From Phalacrocorax aristotelis (Eukaryota; Chordata; Aves; Suliformes; Phalacrocoracidae), in contig NC_134277.1 of NCBI RefSeq assembly GCF_949628215.1, forward strand, positions 90,013,963 to 90,077,962: DNA of 64,000 nt. Direction: 5' to 3'. The stretch's first letter is position 1. Each line of letters begins with the position of its first letter. Position numbers and translations under genes: made by a program. The notes under the pieces were generated by a model. The model worked only from the letters and a program-made list of their open reading frames with translations, had not been told where the DNA came from and did no database searches. Below are positions 22,968 through 37,900 of the stretch, one piece after another.

Positions 22968-25900
22968 CTGCAACAATACAGTAATACAACCAGCATTGGT
23001 AACAGAGCAAAGCAGAATCTTCTTCCGGAGTGTGAAGAGAACATATGTTCCGAACAATTATAAGGGTTTAGTTATAATGCTTATAAGGCCTTTGAGGGTC
23101 TCAAGTGAGGTTTGAGCGCTTCAGCTTTCAAATAGTCTGCTGCTGGCTGCCCATTCTAATCGCTTACATCAAGTATCGAATTGGGTATAACCATTTCCGA
23201 ACCTAGGACTGCAGAGGGCTTCTAGATACACAAATGGCACAAGGGACAACACTCTTCCTTATACACCATTTCTCTCACCTTCAGGAGCTGTTTTGCATTT
23301 CAGTAGACCCAAGCTTCCCCATCTTTTTGCAAATACTAAGGCTGCATGAATGAAGTGATAGTGAGACATTAGCATCATCTGTCAGAGCTGCTGTTGCCCG
23401 TTTCTCACATAAGCGGCAGTGAACCAAACTTCAGGCCATTTTAGGTGAAAACCCACTAGGACAGGGGTGGTTCAACAGCATCAGTTATCTCAGACCATCC
23501 GTGTTTCTTTGTGAAGCAAGTGACTGTTTGTAGATGTCATTGCTATGATATCCCATCTGTTTTCGGTTTTGACCAACAGCTGGTAACTGTACTTTTCCAT
23601 TCCTTCGTTCTGAATAGTCTCTATCATAGATTGGGAGTGCTCTCAATCGCATGCTGGCATCCCAAAGTGCTAGGCAGCATGCTAGGCGGATACCTAAAAT
23701 GTGGTCCCTGAATACTGAATCACTGGGAAGTTAGTAAATTGAAGGTCTTTCCTCTACAGGTCTATCTATACAGATAATAATCTAAGAAGATTATTAATCA
23801 GCATGGTTCACTAAAAGGGAAGTTTCATGATTGCTTTATGGATTAACTTGATGTACAGCAGTTATGGTGACTTCCTTTAGTTAAAAATAATTAACATCAG
23901 GAATGCCCTTCAGAGGTAAGGTAGCTAGTATTTTACGGGTTTAGAAAGTCAAAGAATAGAAATGTGATGTCCCTTAAATCCTCTCTTAATCTAGGCATGC
24001 ATTTCCAGGCAACCTATGACTTCCTCCGCTGTATTCCTCTGCAGGGTCAAGACAAAGTTTTGACTCTCCTCCTGTTTTCCCTATCATTTTCTTTTAATTC
24101 TTTACTTTCCTGCCCAAGGTCTAATTCTTTTCAAACGTACAGATACAGCTGGTAGGTAATTTTTTTCCGTAGGCATCCATAGCTCCAGAACACAGACCTG
24201 TTTAGTGTACAAATATATTATGTTTTTTAAGCACCAAACTCAAAGGATTAAGATAATGCTAGCACAAAACCAAGACTTACCTGTATTTTATCTAAGACAC
24301 CAGTGCTGTCCATCCTGCTGGCCACATTTACTGTATTGCCCCAGATATCATATTGTGGTTTTTGAGCTCCAATTACTCCAGCTATTACAGGTCCATGGTT
24401 GATACCTGGAAAACATCAGAACTTAACATTAAAAAAGAAGATCCACCAAACGAGGACGCACAGTGCATCTGGTAACGTATCAAGTCAATGAGCATGGTAT
24501 TTTGTCCGTGCTGGATCATGAATACAGCAACCAACGGCCTCTTCATAACTGTTTCATCAACTATTTACAACAGGAGGATGTTAGTTACAAAAATGCCAAA
24601 AGTTAGTTCATCTAATTTTAGTTTTAGAGCTCCCTCCCCTCCTGAGAAAATGTGATATTTTCAACCATTAATATCCTAATAACCTGCTACTGTCTTTATT
24701 AGATAGCATGAGGAACACACTGTGGGAGAGCAGCAGCTTCTGGGAAGACACATATACAGGAATTTAGTTTCATTTCTGCTTGTAGTTGAAAGGACTTCTC
24801 CTCTCTGCAATGGTTGACAGCCAAATCAAATTACTTTTACAGTATTCTTTGCTTCTTAAATATAGAATAAACTAATGTGAATGAACTGGAAGGATTTTAA
24901 GCCTTGTTCTGAAGGCTGGATTGCCCATAGAATGGTCCTAAATAGCTGCAATATAAATATATGTATCCAAATAACGTGATTAAGCATGGAGTAAGAGTAA
25001 CAAATTGCTAGCTCTGAAAAGCACACTGTAAGAGTGAAGAACAACATAGTAGAGTCCCTTATTAGACTCTGGGCAATTTCATCTTGCAATCAGTTTGTAT
25101 CCTATGTAACGTTTGTAAAGGAAGTGAGTTGTACTCTGCTAGTAGGGAAGGAAACCAGGAGGCAAAATCAAAAGTACTATCATTAACCAGCATCAAATAG
25201 ACTATTTTTGTAACTATACATACCAATGAGCAGGAAAGCCAAGTTAGATCTAGTGAGAAATAAATCCTGGACAAGTGAGTAGTTTGGATTTCTAAAATTA
25301 TCTCCACATCAGTGGATCGTAACTGACTTGTATTCATTCCTTGACAGAGACCATCACTGCAGATATATCTATGCAGCAAAATGCAAGTGTGATTGTAACA
25401 TAGGGAGGCATCTCAGAGCTGGCTCATCTATTATGGATCATATATAACATGGCAGCATGGGCTAGCAACCACCCTAGAAGCCCACTTGGAAACCCTGGGA
25501 AAAGTGCCCGTCGCAGCTAAATTTAGAGAATTGGGGAAATAAGCAGACCTTACAGGATACCAGCTAGAACCTGATGAGTATTTGTATAAGCACTTCGGAT
25601 TAAATGCACAAAGGGACTTAGGCCTTGCAACACTCTGCATTCACACCTAAGTCATGGGTGTGTCTTTCTGCTTCATGACATCCAACATGTAGAAAGCACT
25701 AGGGACCTAAGAGTGGAATCCACAACTGCCATCTCCTGAGTAGCCCAAGCTGGCTAGTAGGGAATACTGAAGAGACGTGTGTGGCATATGCTCTGCCATG
25801 GTCCAGAAATTAGGGCAGGGCAGTGGGACCTTCCTACAAAATACAATGGGCAGGAGGGCTCTTTTTTTTTTCCCCACCCCCTTCCTGCACTGCCACCGCT

Positions 25901-28900
25901 GATGGTTTGAGTAATACCTCAGGGGCTGGAAAGCCAGTTTCAGATCCCTCCTCCTTCAAGGAGACTTCTACCCATATCTCTTAGGAATGTGTTTTGGCCA
26001 CCCAGGCATTCTGGGATGTGCAGCTCTATGTCACCCCTGCTACAGCAGGTCTCCTTTGCGTGACACACGTAAATGTTTGTTGGGGAAAGGCTGGAAGAGT
26101 AGTACTCTCTGTCCAGGTGAATGCTCTACCAGAGGGTGATACCATCTGCCTCATTCCCTTGTATCCAAAGCGACATTTAATTATTCCATGAAAAGGCAAA
26201 TACTGTTCAGCAAATACTGTTCAGCAGGACAGACAGAGAATATCTCATTCCAAAGTATCCTACAGGCTCATAGTGTTCTCCAGGCAACAGGAATCCCCAT
26301 GCTTGAGCAGCCTCAGACAAAAGCAGGAATCAAATCAAGTTCAGCTACAACACAGACAAATGTTCTAACCATGAAGCTGTATGGAAAACATCAAATTGGC
26401 CTCTATTCTGTTCTGAAAAAAGCAGTACCTGTGCAAAACTTGCCACAAAAGTGTATCTGAGTTTGTCTAATAAATCAAGCACCTTAGCTAACAGAAGGGG
26501 AGGAATACCCTGAAACAGGTGCTCCCCTCCCTTGCCTGACAATGTCAGGGCAGGCTGTGAACCTCCTACGGCACAGCTAGCATTTCAGGCACTCTCAGAA
26601 AATGAAGGTTGAGAGCTGAGACCTCTAGTGAGTTGCAACAATTCTGGGGTTAGATGCTGGCTGAGGAGGGCTTTTACAGATGGCAGTTTGGGTTTAAAGC
26701 GGGGATTATGTCAGAGCTGGACGCTCAGATGTTTTGGTGGCTCTAATTGCTATAGATATTGGATGCTTTCGTGGTCAGGTGCTGGTGGGAAGTGCAGAAT
26801 TGAAGTTAAGACAGGAAGTGAAGAACTCAGTGGTGCCTATATTGGATTAAGGTGGCAAAAGTGCCAGTTTGGGGACTGTGCCCCTTTGTAGATTTAATAA
26901 TTCCTCATTTCATGAAGCAAATGACTCTGACTTCTCTGGAACCTATCGCAAACACTTTAAAAATCACAAGTAGGTATCTTTTTTCCCCCTAGAAATTGTG
27001 CTTCATGATCCACACTTTAAAGGAGCCAGTATTGCTTTCGTCGGTTTGCTCTTTACCTGTACTGACACACTCTTTACCTGTACTGACACTGCTGACATAA
27101 GTATGTTTGCAAGTATGCGCCATGTGTCACCGATGGCAAGAAGAGAACTTTTATTCTGTACAGAAATACGGTATCTCTACACTTTTTTTTTAAACCCATA
27201 AAGCTCTGTAGCACTTTGAGAAGGAAGCATACTTCAGAATTGCTTTGTCATTTTTTTAACTCTAGCAAAGAATACAAAACATACTGGCAAAGGAGTGCTC
27301 TCCGGAACACAGGAACATTTCAAGTCAGAAGACAGCAAGTTTTGCCAGTGGGTGGCACTGTGAAATAAACGTGAGAGGAGCAGCCGAAAGGAAAAGCAAG
27401 CGGGCACAGCAAGAAAAAAGACAAGACAGGAGAATAACTGTTGGAAATCAAATAATTCTGACATGTTTACAGGATTTATGGGTTTCCAATATTTATTTAC
27501 TGCTTTCACTTCACACTTTACAAGTTACACATTGCATTTTAAAACTGCTGTGTACTGCTATCAGGAAATAAACATTTTGGAACATATGGTTCTTGACCAG
27601 CTCTGAATTAATTTATTTCATCATGCTTTCCATGGCTTACTGCAGCTGCCTATTTCTTTTTTAAAATACCATGATGCACAAGGAGAGGCAATTAGAACCT
27701 GAAATATAAGGGGTATCCCTTTCAAATATAAACAACTAGTCATCTTTGCTCTTAATTGCCAATAACCACAGAATAACAAAGAAAAGAAATATCATCCTTT
27801 GTCTAACACTGGAAAGGAAAGGGTGCATTTTTGTATGCTTGCTTGAGTTTGGTAGACCTAAAATATCTCAAACTGCAGCCTCACTGGCCCCGTACAGCTC
27901 TTGTCCTCCAAAACCATTTATATGGCTTTGTAAAGCCCTGTCTACAGTCTTCTTGTATCCTTTAGTACTGATAAGTTTTAAAAATGTATGCAGTTAAACA
28001 CCTGCAGAATAATTATTATAGAGTTACTACAAAACAGTTCACAGCCATGGGAAAGTATTTTTCAACCATTCTTTACTTAGGCATACTACACTCTCCCGAG
28101 TCCAGCCTTGAAACACACCTTGCCACAAGAGCAGCTACAGTTAATGGGCAATACCATGTACTCTGCCTTTAAACAGGGTGAAGATGGTGCTATTTGCTTT
28201 CATGGCCCTTTTGGTCAGCCCTACTAACACTTTAATCAGCTGGTACTTCACACTGAATTCTCCCCCTCCTCCATGACATTCTCGTAAAAATGCTGCGATA
28301 CATACCTACTCGATACATACCTACTCGTAACTTGAAGTCATTGAATGAATGCTTGTTTATGACATCCAGTTTCGCCACCAAAGCAAATGCAAACTCCACC
28401 ATGGTTCCTATGTGCATATACTGTCTTTCAGGTTCCTGAATTTAAACAGCCAAACAGACAGAATAAAATAATTTTCCTTAGACTTAGTTGCTGTGAGAAT
28501 ACAACCAAAAATATGCTGAACACTTGAAAGCACTTAAACCCTTAGGCACGTCCTAACGCCAGCAGGCAGCAGAAGAAAAGTAACGCTGAGGATGGTGCCC
28601 TGTCTGGCATTAGTTAGATCAAACAATGGCCAATAGACCAGGATGCGTTTTACTTACAGTCAGGCAGTCTAGAGGTGATAGATCCAAAACACGTCGAATC
28701 TAATGTTTTAATTGTCAAATAACCGATCAGCTGCTATCTGATCCCACAGACACTCAATGTCTATGCGCACCTAGGATTTGCTCATAAATTTTCTTTGAGT
28801 GTCTGCTTCTATTTTATGCCCTTTAACAATAAATAACACTTATGGACAGCCCCACAGAGACTCCTCCCTCTCACTCTTGCACAGCTCAGCACCCTAGTTA

Positions 28901-31900
28901 ATACTTAAGCTCCAGTGAAATTTACAGTTTTAGGAGTTCCTCTACTGATGTCATCTGGTAGATGAGCAGGCACCTCTGAGAACATCTAATACACCTGAAA
29001 ATGAATAAAATACAAGAGGAAGAGAGGAAGAAGGCAACCCATCCTCTGCCCCCTAATTTACTAGCTCCGAGCTTATACCACTTTTAAAGGCTGTACACAA
29101 TGTCTCCTCATACATCAACAGCGTAGCCTGATTTCTAAGTACTGGTTTGAGTCTTCTCAGGCTGAGGAGAAAATTGATTTTTGGGTTCCCACAACCCAGG
29201 GTAGGACCCTGACAAGAGAATGATTTCATAAGAGATGGACTCACTGATCTCTATGAGAAATGACTGAATCTTCCTAATTTTTTGAGTGACAGAAGAGATG
29301 GACAGATGACAACTTTGGAAGATGATTCATAGAGTAGATGCATCAGCCTAAGTGGGACAGCAGTGGTGCTTGCCAGAGCAGCTGTTTAGATGAATGAAAC
29401 CTGCTTCCTTTGGAGTTCACTCCTAGCTAAGACAGATGGTTTTCTGTTCTGTTGATGTATTCAGACCCCGCCCCCCCCCCCCCCCCTTAGGTGCTTAGTC
29501 TTCCTCGGGTGCTTGCTTTAAGCTGGGGATTGTTCCCAGCAGTATGCCTAGCAGTCAGTCACTGCCACACTAGGTAGTGCACTATCTGTGGATATTTGGG
29601 CATCTGGACTGAAGGCTGATGAGTTCTGGTGGATTTCTTTGGAAAATCCAAAGATTTGGATTTGGATTGGTGTACTAAATCACCAAAGGAACACTGAAAT
29701 TTGGATCTCTTGATTCACAGTTTGTGGAAATAACTCAAACAGTAAATTTCTTCCTGTGCACACACTAGTTTTAGTTGTGACTGAGAACTCCTCTATGTCT
29801 TCTCATCTCCAGTCTACAGTTCTGCATTTCCTTCATCCCCTTCACCTCCCTGTATTAAATGTCAGAGCTAATTTAAAATAATTATTTTTTTGCCCTCAGG
29901 ATCCTTAGGGTCTATAGTTCAGGTGTTAATTGCTTCTGTCTAGAATGAACATGGGCTTGGCAAGAGCACATTAATCCTTAGCAGAGAATGTGTTGATTCA
30001 TAATTGCTGTCTCTCTGTTGCTAATCTGTAGTACTCTAAAAATAACGGCAAAAGGAAAGTTTTTGCTTAAAAGTTATGAATTGCTCCTCTGAACTTCATT
30101 TCTACCGAATGCAGTTCCCAATCCTACCCTATTAAATAAACCAGAAACAAAGGAACATGTTCTCAGTGCTGAGCCTTAGGGTTCTGTAAGTGCATGGTTA
30201 ATACAGCTACTCAGCCCTCCCTGCTTACAATGGAAAATATTCATTCTTGCAGTCTTTTGTACACTCTATAAATCCAGTTCTGCTGGAGCATGTAGGAATA
30301 AAATGCTGTATTGTATTTAGAGTGGAAGGCTTGTTTTAGACTTAGCAAATAGAGGTGGCATTTTCAAACTGCAATGTGAAGAACCATAATTCACAGAGAC
30401 TACTAAACAAAAGTATATACTTGTCTAGTACAATACAATCTACATTAATAAGAAAAAAAACTAGGCCACAACATTACACATAAACTGCAGTTCAATTAAC
30501 AGAATTTTAGCCTTCATTTGAACATGTTTTTTATTAAGCAGGAACCTTTTCCTGTACCTGACACTGTTCTTGGTTGGGTGTAGCACTCAGTCCTGTTGCT
30601 GCCATGTAAGTGCTTCCAATGGTTTTTATCTTTTCAACTCCACTGAACTTTGGCTTTGATAGTAACTGTAAAACAGGGATGGTTATTCATTACTCAGGTC
30701 AGCAGCCTTGTTACTCTAACAGCACTCAGAGTTTCAATCCTTAAAACAGTCTCTTAATAGACCCCAAATGGCTTCACAAATATATACAGGATGAAGGATT
30801 TAAGGATGGATAAAACAATGGTTACAGCCTCCAAGGAAAGGGGATTTGTCTGCTAAAATACCTTTTTATTGTAAAGAGATTAAATTTATAGTGGTAAGAA
30901 TAAATCCCACCTTACTGCACATGCAGCTCTTAAAAGTCAGTAGACTTGGAATTCATTTGATACTGGAACTGAGTCACGATGCAAGCCAACAGTTAAGTTT
31001 TAAGCAGCTTTCTGAAACTAACCATCTCTTCCAGGCCAGTGGGTGGTCCATGCCAAGGGGACTAAAATCCAAGGATTTTAGTTCATATCCCAGGTTGTTT
31101 GAACATTCCAATGTTCTCCAAATGAGTGTGCTGCTAAAATACCCTCTAGAGCTGCAGATCCACAAATTCAGGCTGTACTTTCTGAGTCATGACATGAACT
31201 TAATGCCTTTTTCTGGTATCTTCATCACTAATAACCTTCTCTAAGGCAAATAATGATCTCAGTGAGCCCTTTACAGCTGCGTTTTCACAACCTGTCTGCA
31301 GTCATACTCTGTACTTGCTTGTAACTGCAGAGAATGGAACAGTAAAACTTATACAATCCTTCGAGTGGCTCATGTATCAACTGATCAATGCTCTGAAAAA
31401 CGAGGCCAACACAGATCAGGTATAACACAAAGCTGTACCATTTTAGGGGACATACATTTACGTATCTGACTTTAAGCACCAGTATTTAGAAACTAGCTAA
31501 TACATGGCATGTGACAGCCTCATAAACTGCAGCTAAAGGGCAAAAATTTCTCCATCAGATATACACATAGGATTCTCATTACAGCGAATCAAAAGAAATT
31601 GAGTATGTCGTCAGATCAATATCTGATTTATCCCACATAGATGTCTTTTCCTCTAGTAACTGCCTGTAAGTACTTTCCACATGACCATGCACACAAAAGT
31701 TCTTTTCTGACAGCTCTTCCGCTTTCCCTTTCAAGTATGTTTGCTTGCAGTTGCATACTCTGGGTTATTAACATGGAAACCATACGTTGATTGTTGTTAG
31801 AAGTACATACATCATCGAAGTCAGCAATGATCTCATTTAGCAGCCTGAGACATTCCAAGCCTTCCTTATTAACATCAGATTCTGTGTAAAATTCCTTGAA

Positions 31901-34900
31901 ATCCGGAACAGAGGCAAACATGACACAGACGCAGTCATACGACTGATGATATAGATCCTGCCCAAAAGAAAACACAATAGAGGAAAAAGAACCTGTCATA
32001 TCCACCTCTAAATAAAAGTTTCCTTATTAATATGCAGTGTCCTGTTTCTGAAAAGGGAGGAGTCGCAGCGGTTGGAATGCCTTAAGACAGTCGTTGGGTA
32101 TTTTTTGCATTTAGTTGCATTTATTAATTTTAAACAGTGTATAAACCTGTTTGTTGAAGAGGCTCAACATATACAGCTGGAAATATTTTAGTGATTTAAA
32201 GTTACCTTTTTTCCTCCTGAACATTAACCCTGTCGACATAAAATGTTCAGTGATTTATTAGGTAGGGCCCATTTCTGAGGTTTCTCATGTAGAGAATTTG
32301 GTCTGGCTTGCATGGCTGAAACTATATTTTGCAAAATAATTTCTAATTTATTATTAGCTGTTTCTGCTATTGTAATGACTAGAAAACGGAACCAAAGTCA
32401 CAAACCCAATGCACTACGAATGCATAGTGCAACACAATCCTGATAGTTCCTAACGTAAAATGACAAGATGCCTAATAGGACAAAATAATTGTCGTTTCTT
32501 TTCCATAACAAGGAGCTGAGGCAAAGGGAGAGAAGTCACCTGAACTAAAACTTATTTACGTCAGATTCTCCACTGCCTTCTGTGACCACTGAAATGAGAG
32601 CACTTCTGCTCCACAGGAAGATTCTGGCGCTGAAAATGGTCAACCCCTGCCCACCCTTCAGTTTCCTCCCCATTGCCCTTAAACATTAGAGTATCTCTTC
32701 TTCCAGGATAAATTCACATCCTGAAAAAAAGGAAAGACAGGCTACTTATTAAACTACTACTTCTAAAAATATCAATATCTATACACAAAGGCAACCACAG
32801 CAATGAAAGATGCTGTAAGCTACTATGAAGTCAAATTCTATTCAAGTTGTTATTTGAGTAAAACAAGGATTTCAATACTCATGTGAATAAGGTGAATAGG
32901 ATTTGTTCTGTGATTTCTAGAAGCATCAGATATTATTTTCCTTTTTCCTTGTCAAAGCTTTTTTCTGCAGTTTCACTGGCAGTACGTTTCTGTTTTGAAG
33001 GAGTGTGGCGTGTCTCTCCACAGATGTGTACAGACATAGTGAATCTCTATTGGTGATGTTGACTGCCTCATCCCAGAGCAAGTGTGAGGGAAGTTTCTGG
33101 GCAAACATGAAAATAATGGCAGACAGGGAGCAACACAGGCAGCTGGAAGAGGTAGATGATTTTTTACTAAATTGCTACTATAATAATAGTATTACTGTTA
33201 ATATTATATTACAATATTTCTAGAATATTATAATACTAGTATTATAATAATATTACTATTTCTGAGGATTCTACAACCAGAGCATCACTGATGCTGCACA
33301 ACGCCTCTGTGCAGTAAGGATGGAATATATCGTTGCAATTCACCATTATTATTTATATTCTTAAAGCCGAGCTGGTTAAAATTGCCCATCTGTACCTGAC
33401 ATCCAGCTTACAGCCATATATACAAAACCAGTATCACTTTAAAGTGACCTGATTGTGCAAATGAAAAGCAACTAAACAAAACGTCCAAGCTGATGAGTTC
33501 ACTGTCAGATTGCTACTACACTTCAAAGGCGTTCTGGATCTTTTTTGTCCTCTTGTCCAGAGAGTTTTTCATGAAGAACCAATAATGTGATAATATTTTT
33601 CTGCCGTCTATTTTATCCATCTCCATAGACACCAAGGGAACCCCTCTGGCTGGATGATGTCAAATGAATTTAGGCAAATTAAGCATCTGACTGAAGTATT
33701 TAATTTGAGAGCAGTTATCCTATGTGTCCTATATTGTCAGTACTGCAGATGTGCCTATCTGGAAGGTAATTTTAAGGCTATATGGGCAGAATCACCTCAG
33801 ATAGTGTTTCCCTCTTTCAGTCAGTTATGAAAAAAAGCTTAAGAGGCAATTTTTCCTAATGTAGGCACTCGAGATGAGTGCCTGAAACCATACAGGAGGA
33901 CTCTGACTCTTAAGAAATTCAGAAGCTCAAGCCCAAAATGACCTCTCTTTGCTCCAGTCTCTCATACTTAAAACCAGGTCCACTCTGGTATACTGCCGTG
34001 ACATACGCTGGCAGCTGTCCTGAGTATGTACGCACCTAGACTTGGTGCAGATATACTCAAACTAGTTTGAAATTAGTTAAGTGGAGCCATAAAAGATAAT
34101 TAACAGGCTCTCTCCTCAAAAGTTTAGCTTTTGCAGTCTGCATTTTGCTTTACAAATACCTACTTCAAATTTACCTCAGTCGTGTCTACACAGAAGCTAC
34201 AGTAACATTTGCATATAAACATACTAACAGGTTAAGATCTGATGTGCTGAGAGCTTTCCATAGGCAAATTAGCAGAATAGGTACAGAGATTACATTCTGT
34301 GGTTAACTCAGCTTTCCTCCTATTTCCTCAAGTCACCTTCCCTGTAACTTAATTTCAATTTTGGGTGAAGGAATTCAGGTCACACACATGGTGCTCATTA
34401 TTAAAGAGGACTGCATTAAAAATATAGGGCCTTGGTAATACAGAAAGGGAAATTCACAGTGTTATACAAAAGACTGGAGGGAGACACAAGAGTATTTATA
34501 ACAGAATGTAGATAATTAATACTCAAAACATGGATTATTACACATACTTTTGAAACTTGATCTGACAAAACAAACATGCTGTATACATCTGCGAGTATTA
34601 AAAAAAAAATTGTTCATGCTCCTACCAGCTTGAAAAATCCATTAAGTTAAATCCAGCCAAAATAATAGTATAGTTAAAATTAATATTAATATAAAATTCT
34701 ATTGTCCTAGAGGTTGTTAATTAGTAAAAAAAGTTGTTTTAATTTACCAGATAAACATTACATAGCAGCTGTTTTATTTGCTTTATTGAATCCTGCTGAT
34801 TTTGCCTCCTGAGAATGTAAATCGTGCCAGAATTACACTACTTATGAGATATTGGTTGTAAAGTTTGTGAAACAGACAAAATCTAGGCCCAGAGGTGATA

Positions 34901-37900
34901 CTGGGACAGTGCCGTATCTGAAATAGTACATAGAAACTCACACCCTATAAAGGTTTATTTGAGAATATAACTTCAAGTCATAAGAATACAGGTCTGTTAG
35001 GAGCTACAACTGAAGCCTTACAGGAAAAGGAGACCAATTATACAGTGCTGCAGGCTTATGATATGGCTGAATAATATGAAGCAGAGATGGTAAAAGATGG
35101 ATTCATTTTACCATCTCATAATACAGGAACCAGAAGATAAATAGAACATTTTAAAGTAGAATAAGGAAAAATATTTTACATAAGAGATATATAAATGTAT
35201 ATGTCATTGCTATTCAACAACACGAAAGACAAGAGTTTGTGATATGCTGAAGCTCAGCAACAGTGTCCTATTTCTCTTTCTTCCCCTCTAATACTGGGGC
35301 AATATCCATCCCCAACAGTGCTCCATAGCACAGTACCAGTGTGGGAACAACAACAAATGCACAGAATACACAGAATCGTATAGGTTGGAAAAGACCTTTG
35401 AGATCATCGAGCCCAACCGTAAACCTAACACTGCCAGTTCACCACTAAATCTGTCTCTAAGCACCACATCCACACACCTTTTAAATACCTCCAGGAATGG
35501 TGACTCAACCGCTTCCCTGGGCAGCCTGTTCCAATCCCTGACAACCCTTTCAGTGAAGTAGTATTTCCTAATATCCAGTCTAAATGGAACTGTTTATAAC
35601 CAGAGAAGTAGTAATTTTGGTTGCCACAATAAATGTCAGAGAATTTTAAGGTGGCATTCCCAGCTAGTTTATTTTGACCATACATAATAATAAAGGCTGT
35701 AGCAATTGGGTGTTTTAATTTTCCTACCAGTACTTCTCTTGAAACAGTACTCTCCGAAATGTTTAATCAGAAAATTAGATGCACTACCCTTCCAGAAAGG
35801 AATGGCTTTGCATCTTTCAATAACAACAAAAAAAATCATGCAGTCAATACCCCCTTTTTTTTCCCCCGTTGATAACATCTGAATTTCTGCTGGTTGGCTC
35901 TCTTTACTGTCCCCTCTTCTTCTCAGTGCCTCAAGACCTTCTGGGGAGGCAAACTGGTCCCATTCTACCTCATGGAAGGGTATAGTGGTCAGCTTCTCTG
36001 GGGCAGAATTTCTGCTGGGTGCTGGCTCCATTCTGCAGCTGAATGAAACAGGATTCCTCTTGCTCAGTAATGCGCCTGCCAATTAGCTTGCAGCACAGAA
36101 GCTCCTGAGTACTTTTTGCTAATAGGGGATCTGGATGCTAACAGCATAAAGGAAAAGGCTGCACGAGCCAGGTGCAGATATATTTAATCCTGGCCCCACT
36201 TCCTGCTTTTTGTTTCGTATTTATTCCTGTCTTTCTCTCTCTCGGCTACAAAGTACCCTGTTTGGTACCCAGCATGCAGACTCAAAGTACAAACCCAGTT
36301 CCAGAGGTTCCGGTAAAGTAAACAAACCTTTATTACAGTTTACTCTGAAGTAACTTTGCTTTTACGATATCAGCATTAGTCAATGTGTATCCTGTTATGA
36401 AAAAACCTTTGCTGGTCATCTACAAGTACAGTCCTACTACTCCCAGTTAGCATTGATCCACTCATTTTCCCCCTTTCATTCCTGCTGCCTGCTCTTCAGC
36501 AGCATACTTTGTCTCCCATTTTCTCCATAGAGCTGCATGCATAAAATTCTAAGAGAAGTAGTATTCTGAAACAGACTATTCATCCATTAGATTAATTTTC
36601 ATCTCAAAATCTGGTTTAAACAGAAAAGAATATACATAAAACCATACTAACATGAATGTTCGCAACTGAGGAAAATGTGGACAAATATCAATTTACCTGT
36701 TTACCTAAATCTCCACACAAAGAAAACAAAGACTTGATCTGACCTAACATATTCTTAAGTGTGTACACATACAAAATGTCCCTTAAGGCTCAACACATCC
36801 TTGCTGACAGTGAAACGAATCTGTAGACTTGACAGATTCTTATATTCTTGAACATTTCCAGGTATTTGAAAGGTTCTTCCCTCTTTGAAAACTGTGTTTA
36901 AAGATAAACAAAAAAAGAAACAACTCAAGATTTTTTTTTAAAGGGATGTTGCTAAAATTATGTAAAATCATTTTTACTTCAGCTGACATGATAGATTGGA
37001 GAGCTCAGCACATTACAATTTCTGATCTTTACTAAATTTACTAAAGCTCGCTCCAACCTAAGAATCTTGAGGTGTGACAATATAAATCCAGTTGCCAATA
37101 CAAAGGTGAGCAGATGGTGTTGCTCTGCTGGGGAACCGAGATGGAATAGCACATAAATGAGAAAGCAATCTCCTGATGGTTTGCTGTGTTTAATGCCTGA
37201 ACTGAGAGGTGGAGCTAAGCCAACCTGGCTTCCAGCCAAGATCTTCACTGGATTCAAAGGAACCCCACAGCAGTTTTAATTTGACATTAGCTACCAAATG
37301 AATATTTGCAGGTAGTACTAAAGTCCTGATATGATGTATTGATTAGTACTGCTTAATGCAAACACAGTGAAAGGGGAGATGCCCTTTTTGACTCAGGAGA
37401 TCAAAAATGAATCCCTAACGCTGCCCTCTCCCTTCTTTTGTCAGTTTTGGAACAATTATTTGGTATGCACAAGTAATTCAAATAATTGCATGTAAGATCT
37501 CTAGAACTGCTACTGTCTCTAAATGCTTTTATTTTTTCATCCTTTTTTGCTTTATTAAAACTCTAAAGCAATATTAGGAGCAGATCTAATTTCCACCAAA
37601 GTCAACAGGGGACTTTTGGTTGACTTTTCTGGTGCTTGGATTAAGTCCATAAGCAGCGAGTAAACAGGTAATTCAGTGTTCAGAACCATTTTCCAGAATT
37701 AAATAGCTGCTGTTTCAGGAAAAGTTAAATTTTCATTCCAGTAAGCAAGGTCTCCAGTCACCAGAAGAAAATTCAGAACTTGGATGCAGCTCCACTCTGA
37801 TCACAGAGAAAAAAAGTGTGTGAATGCATATGATTTACATTTAAATCCATGTTGATTCAACCATCCCCTTCTTCCTCCTCACCCTTTTTTCCCCTCCTTT

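Noticed and set aside
30846-31244. 132-codon plus-strand ORF
   Set aside because: Lies antisense inside an ADCY2 intron with no motif, start context or poly(A) evidence.
35669-36082. 137-codon minus-strand ORF in an ADCY2 intron
   Set aside because: The start looks protein-like, but the second half is low in coding character. There is no donor or acceptor in phase with ADCY2 and I cannot match a family. A conservation test would be needed to revive it.
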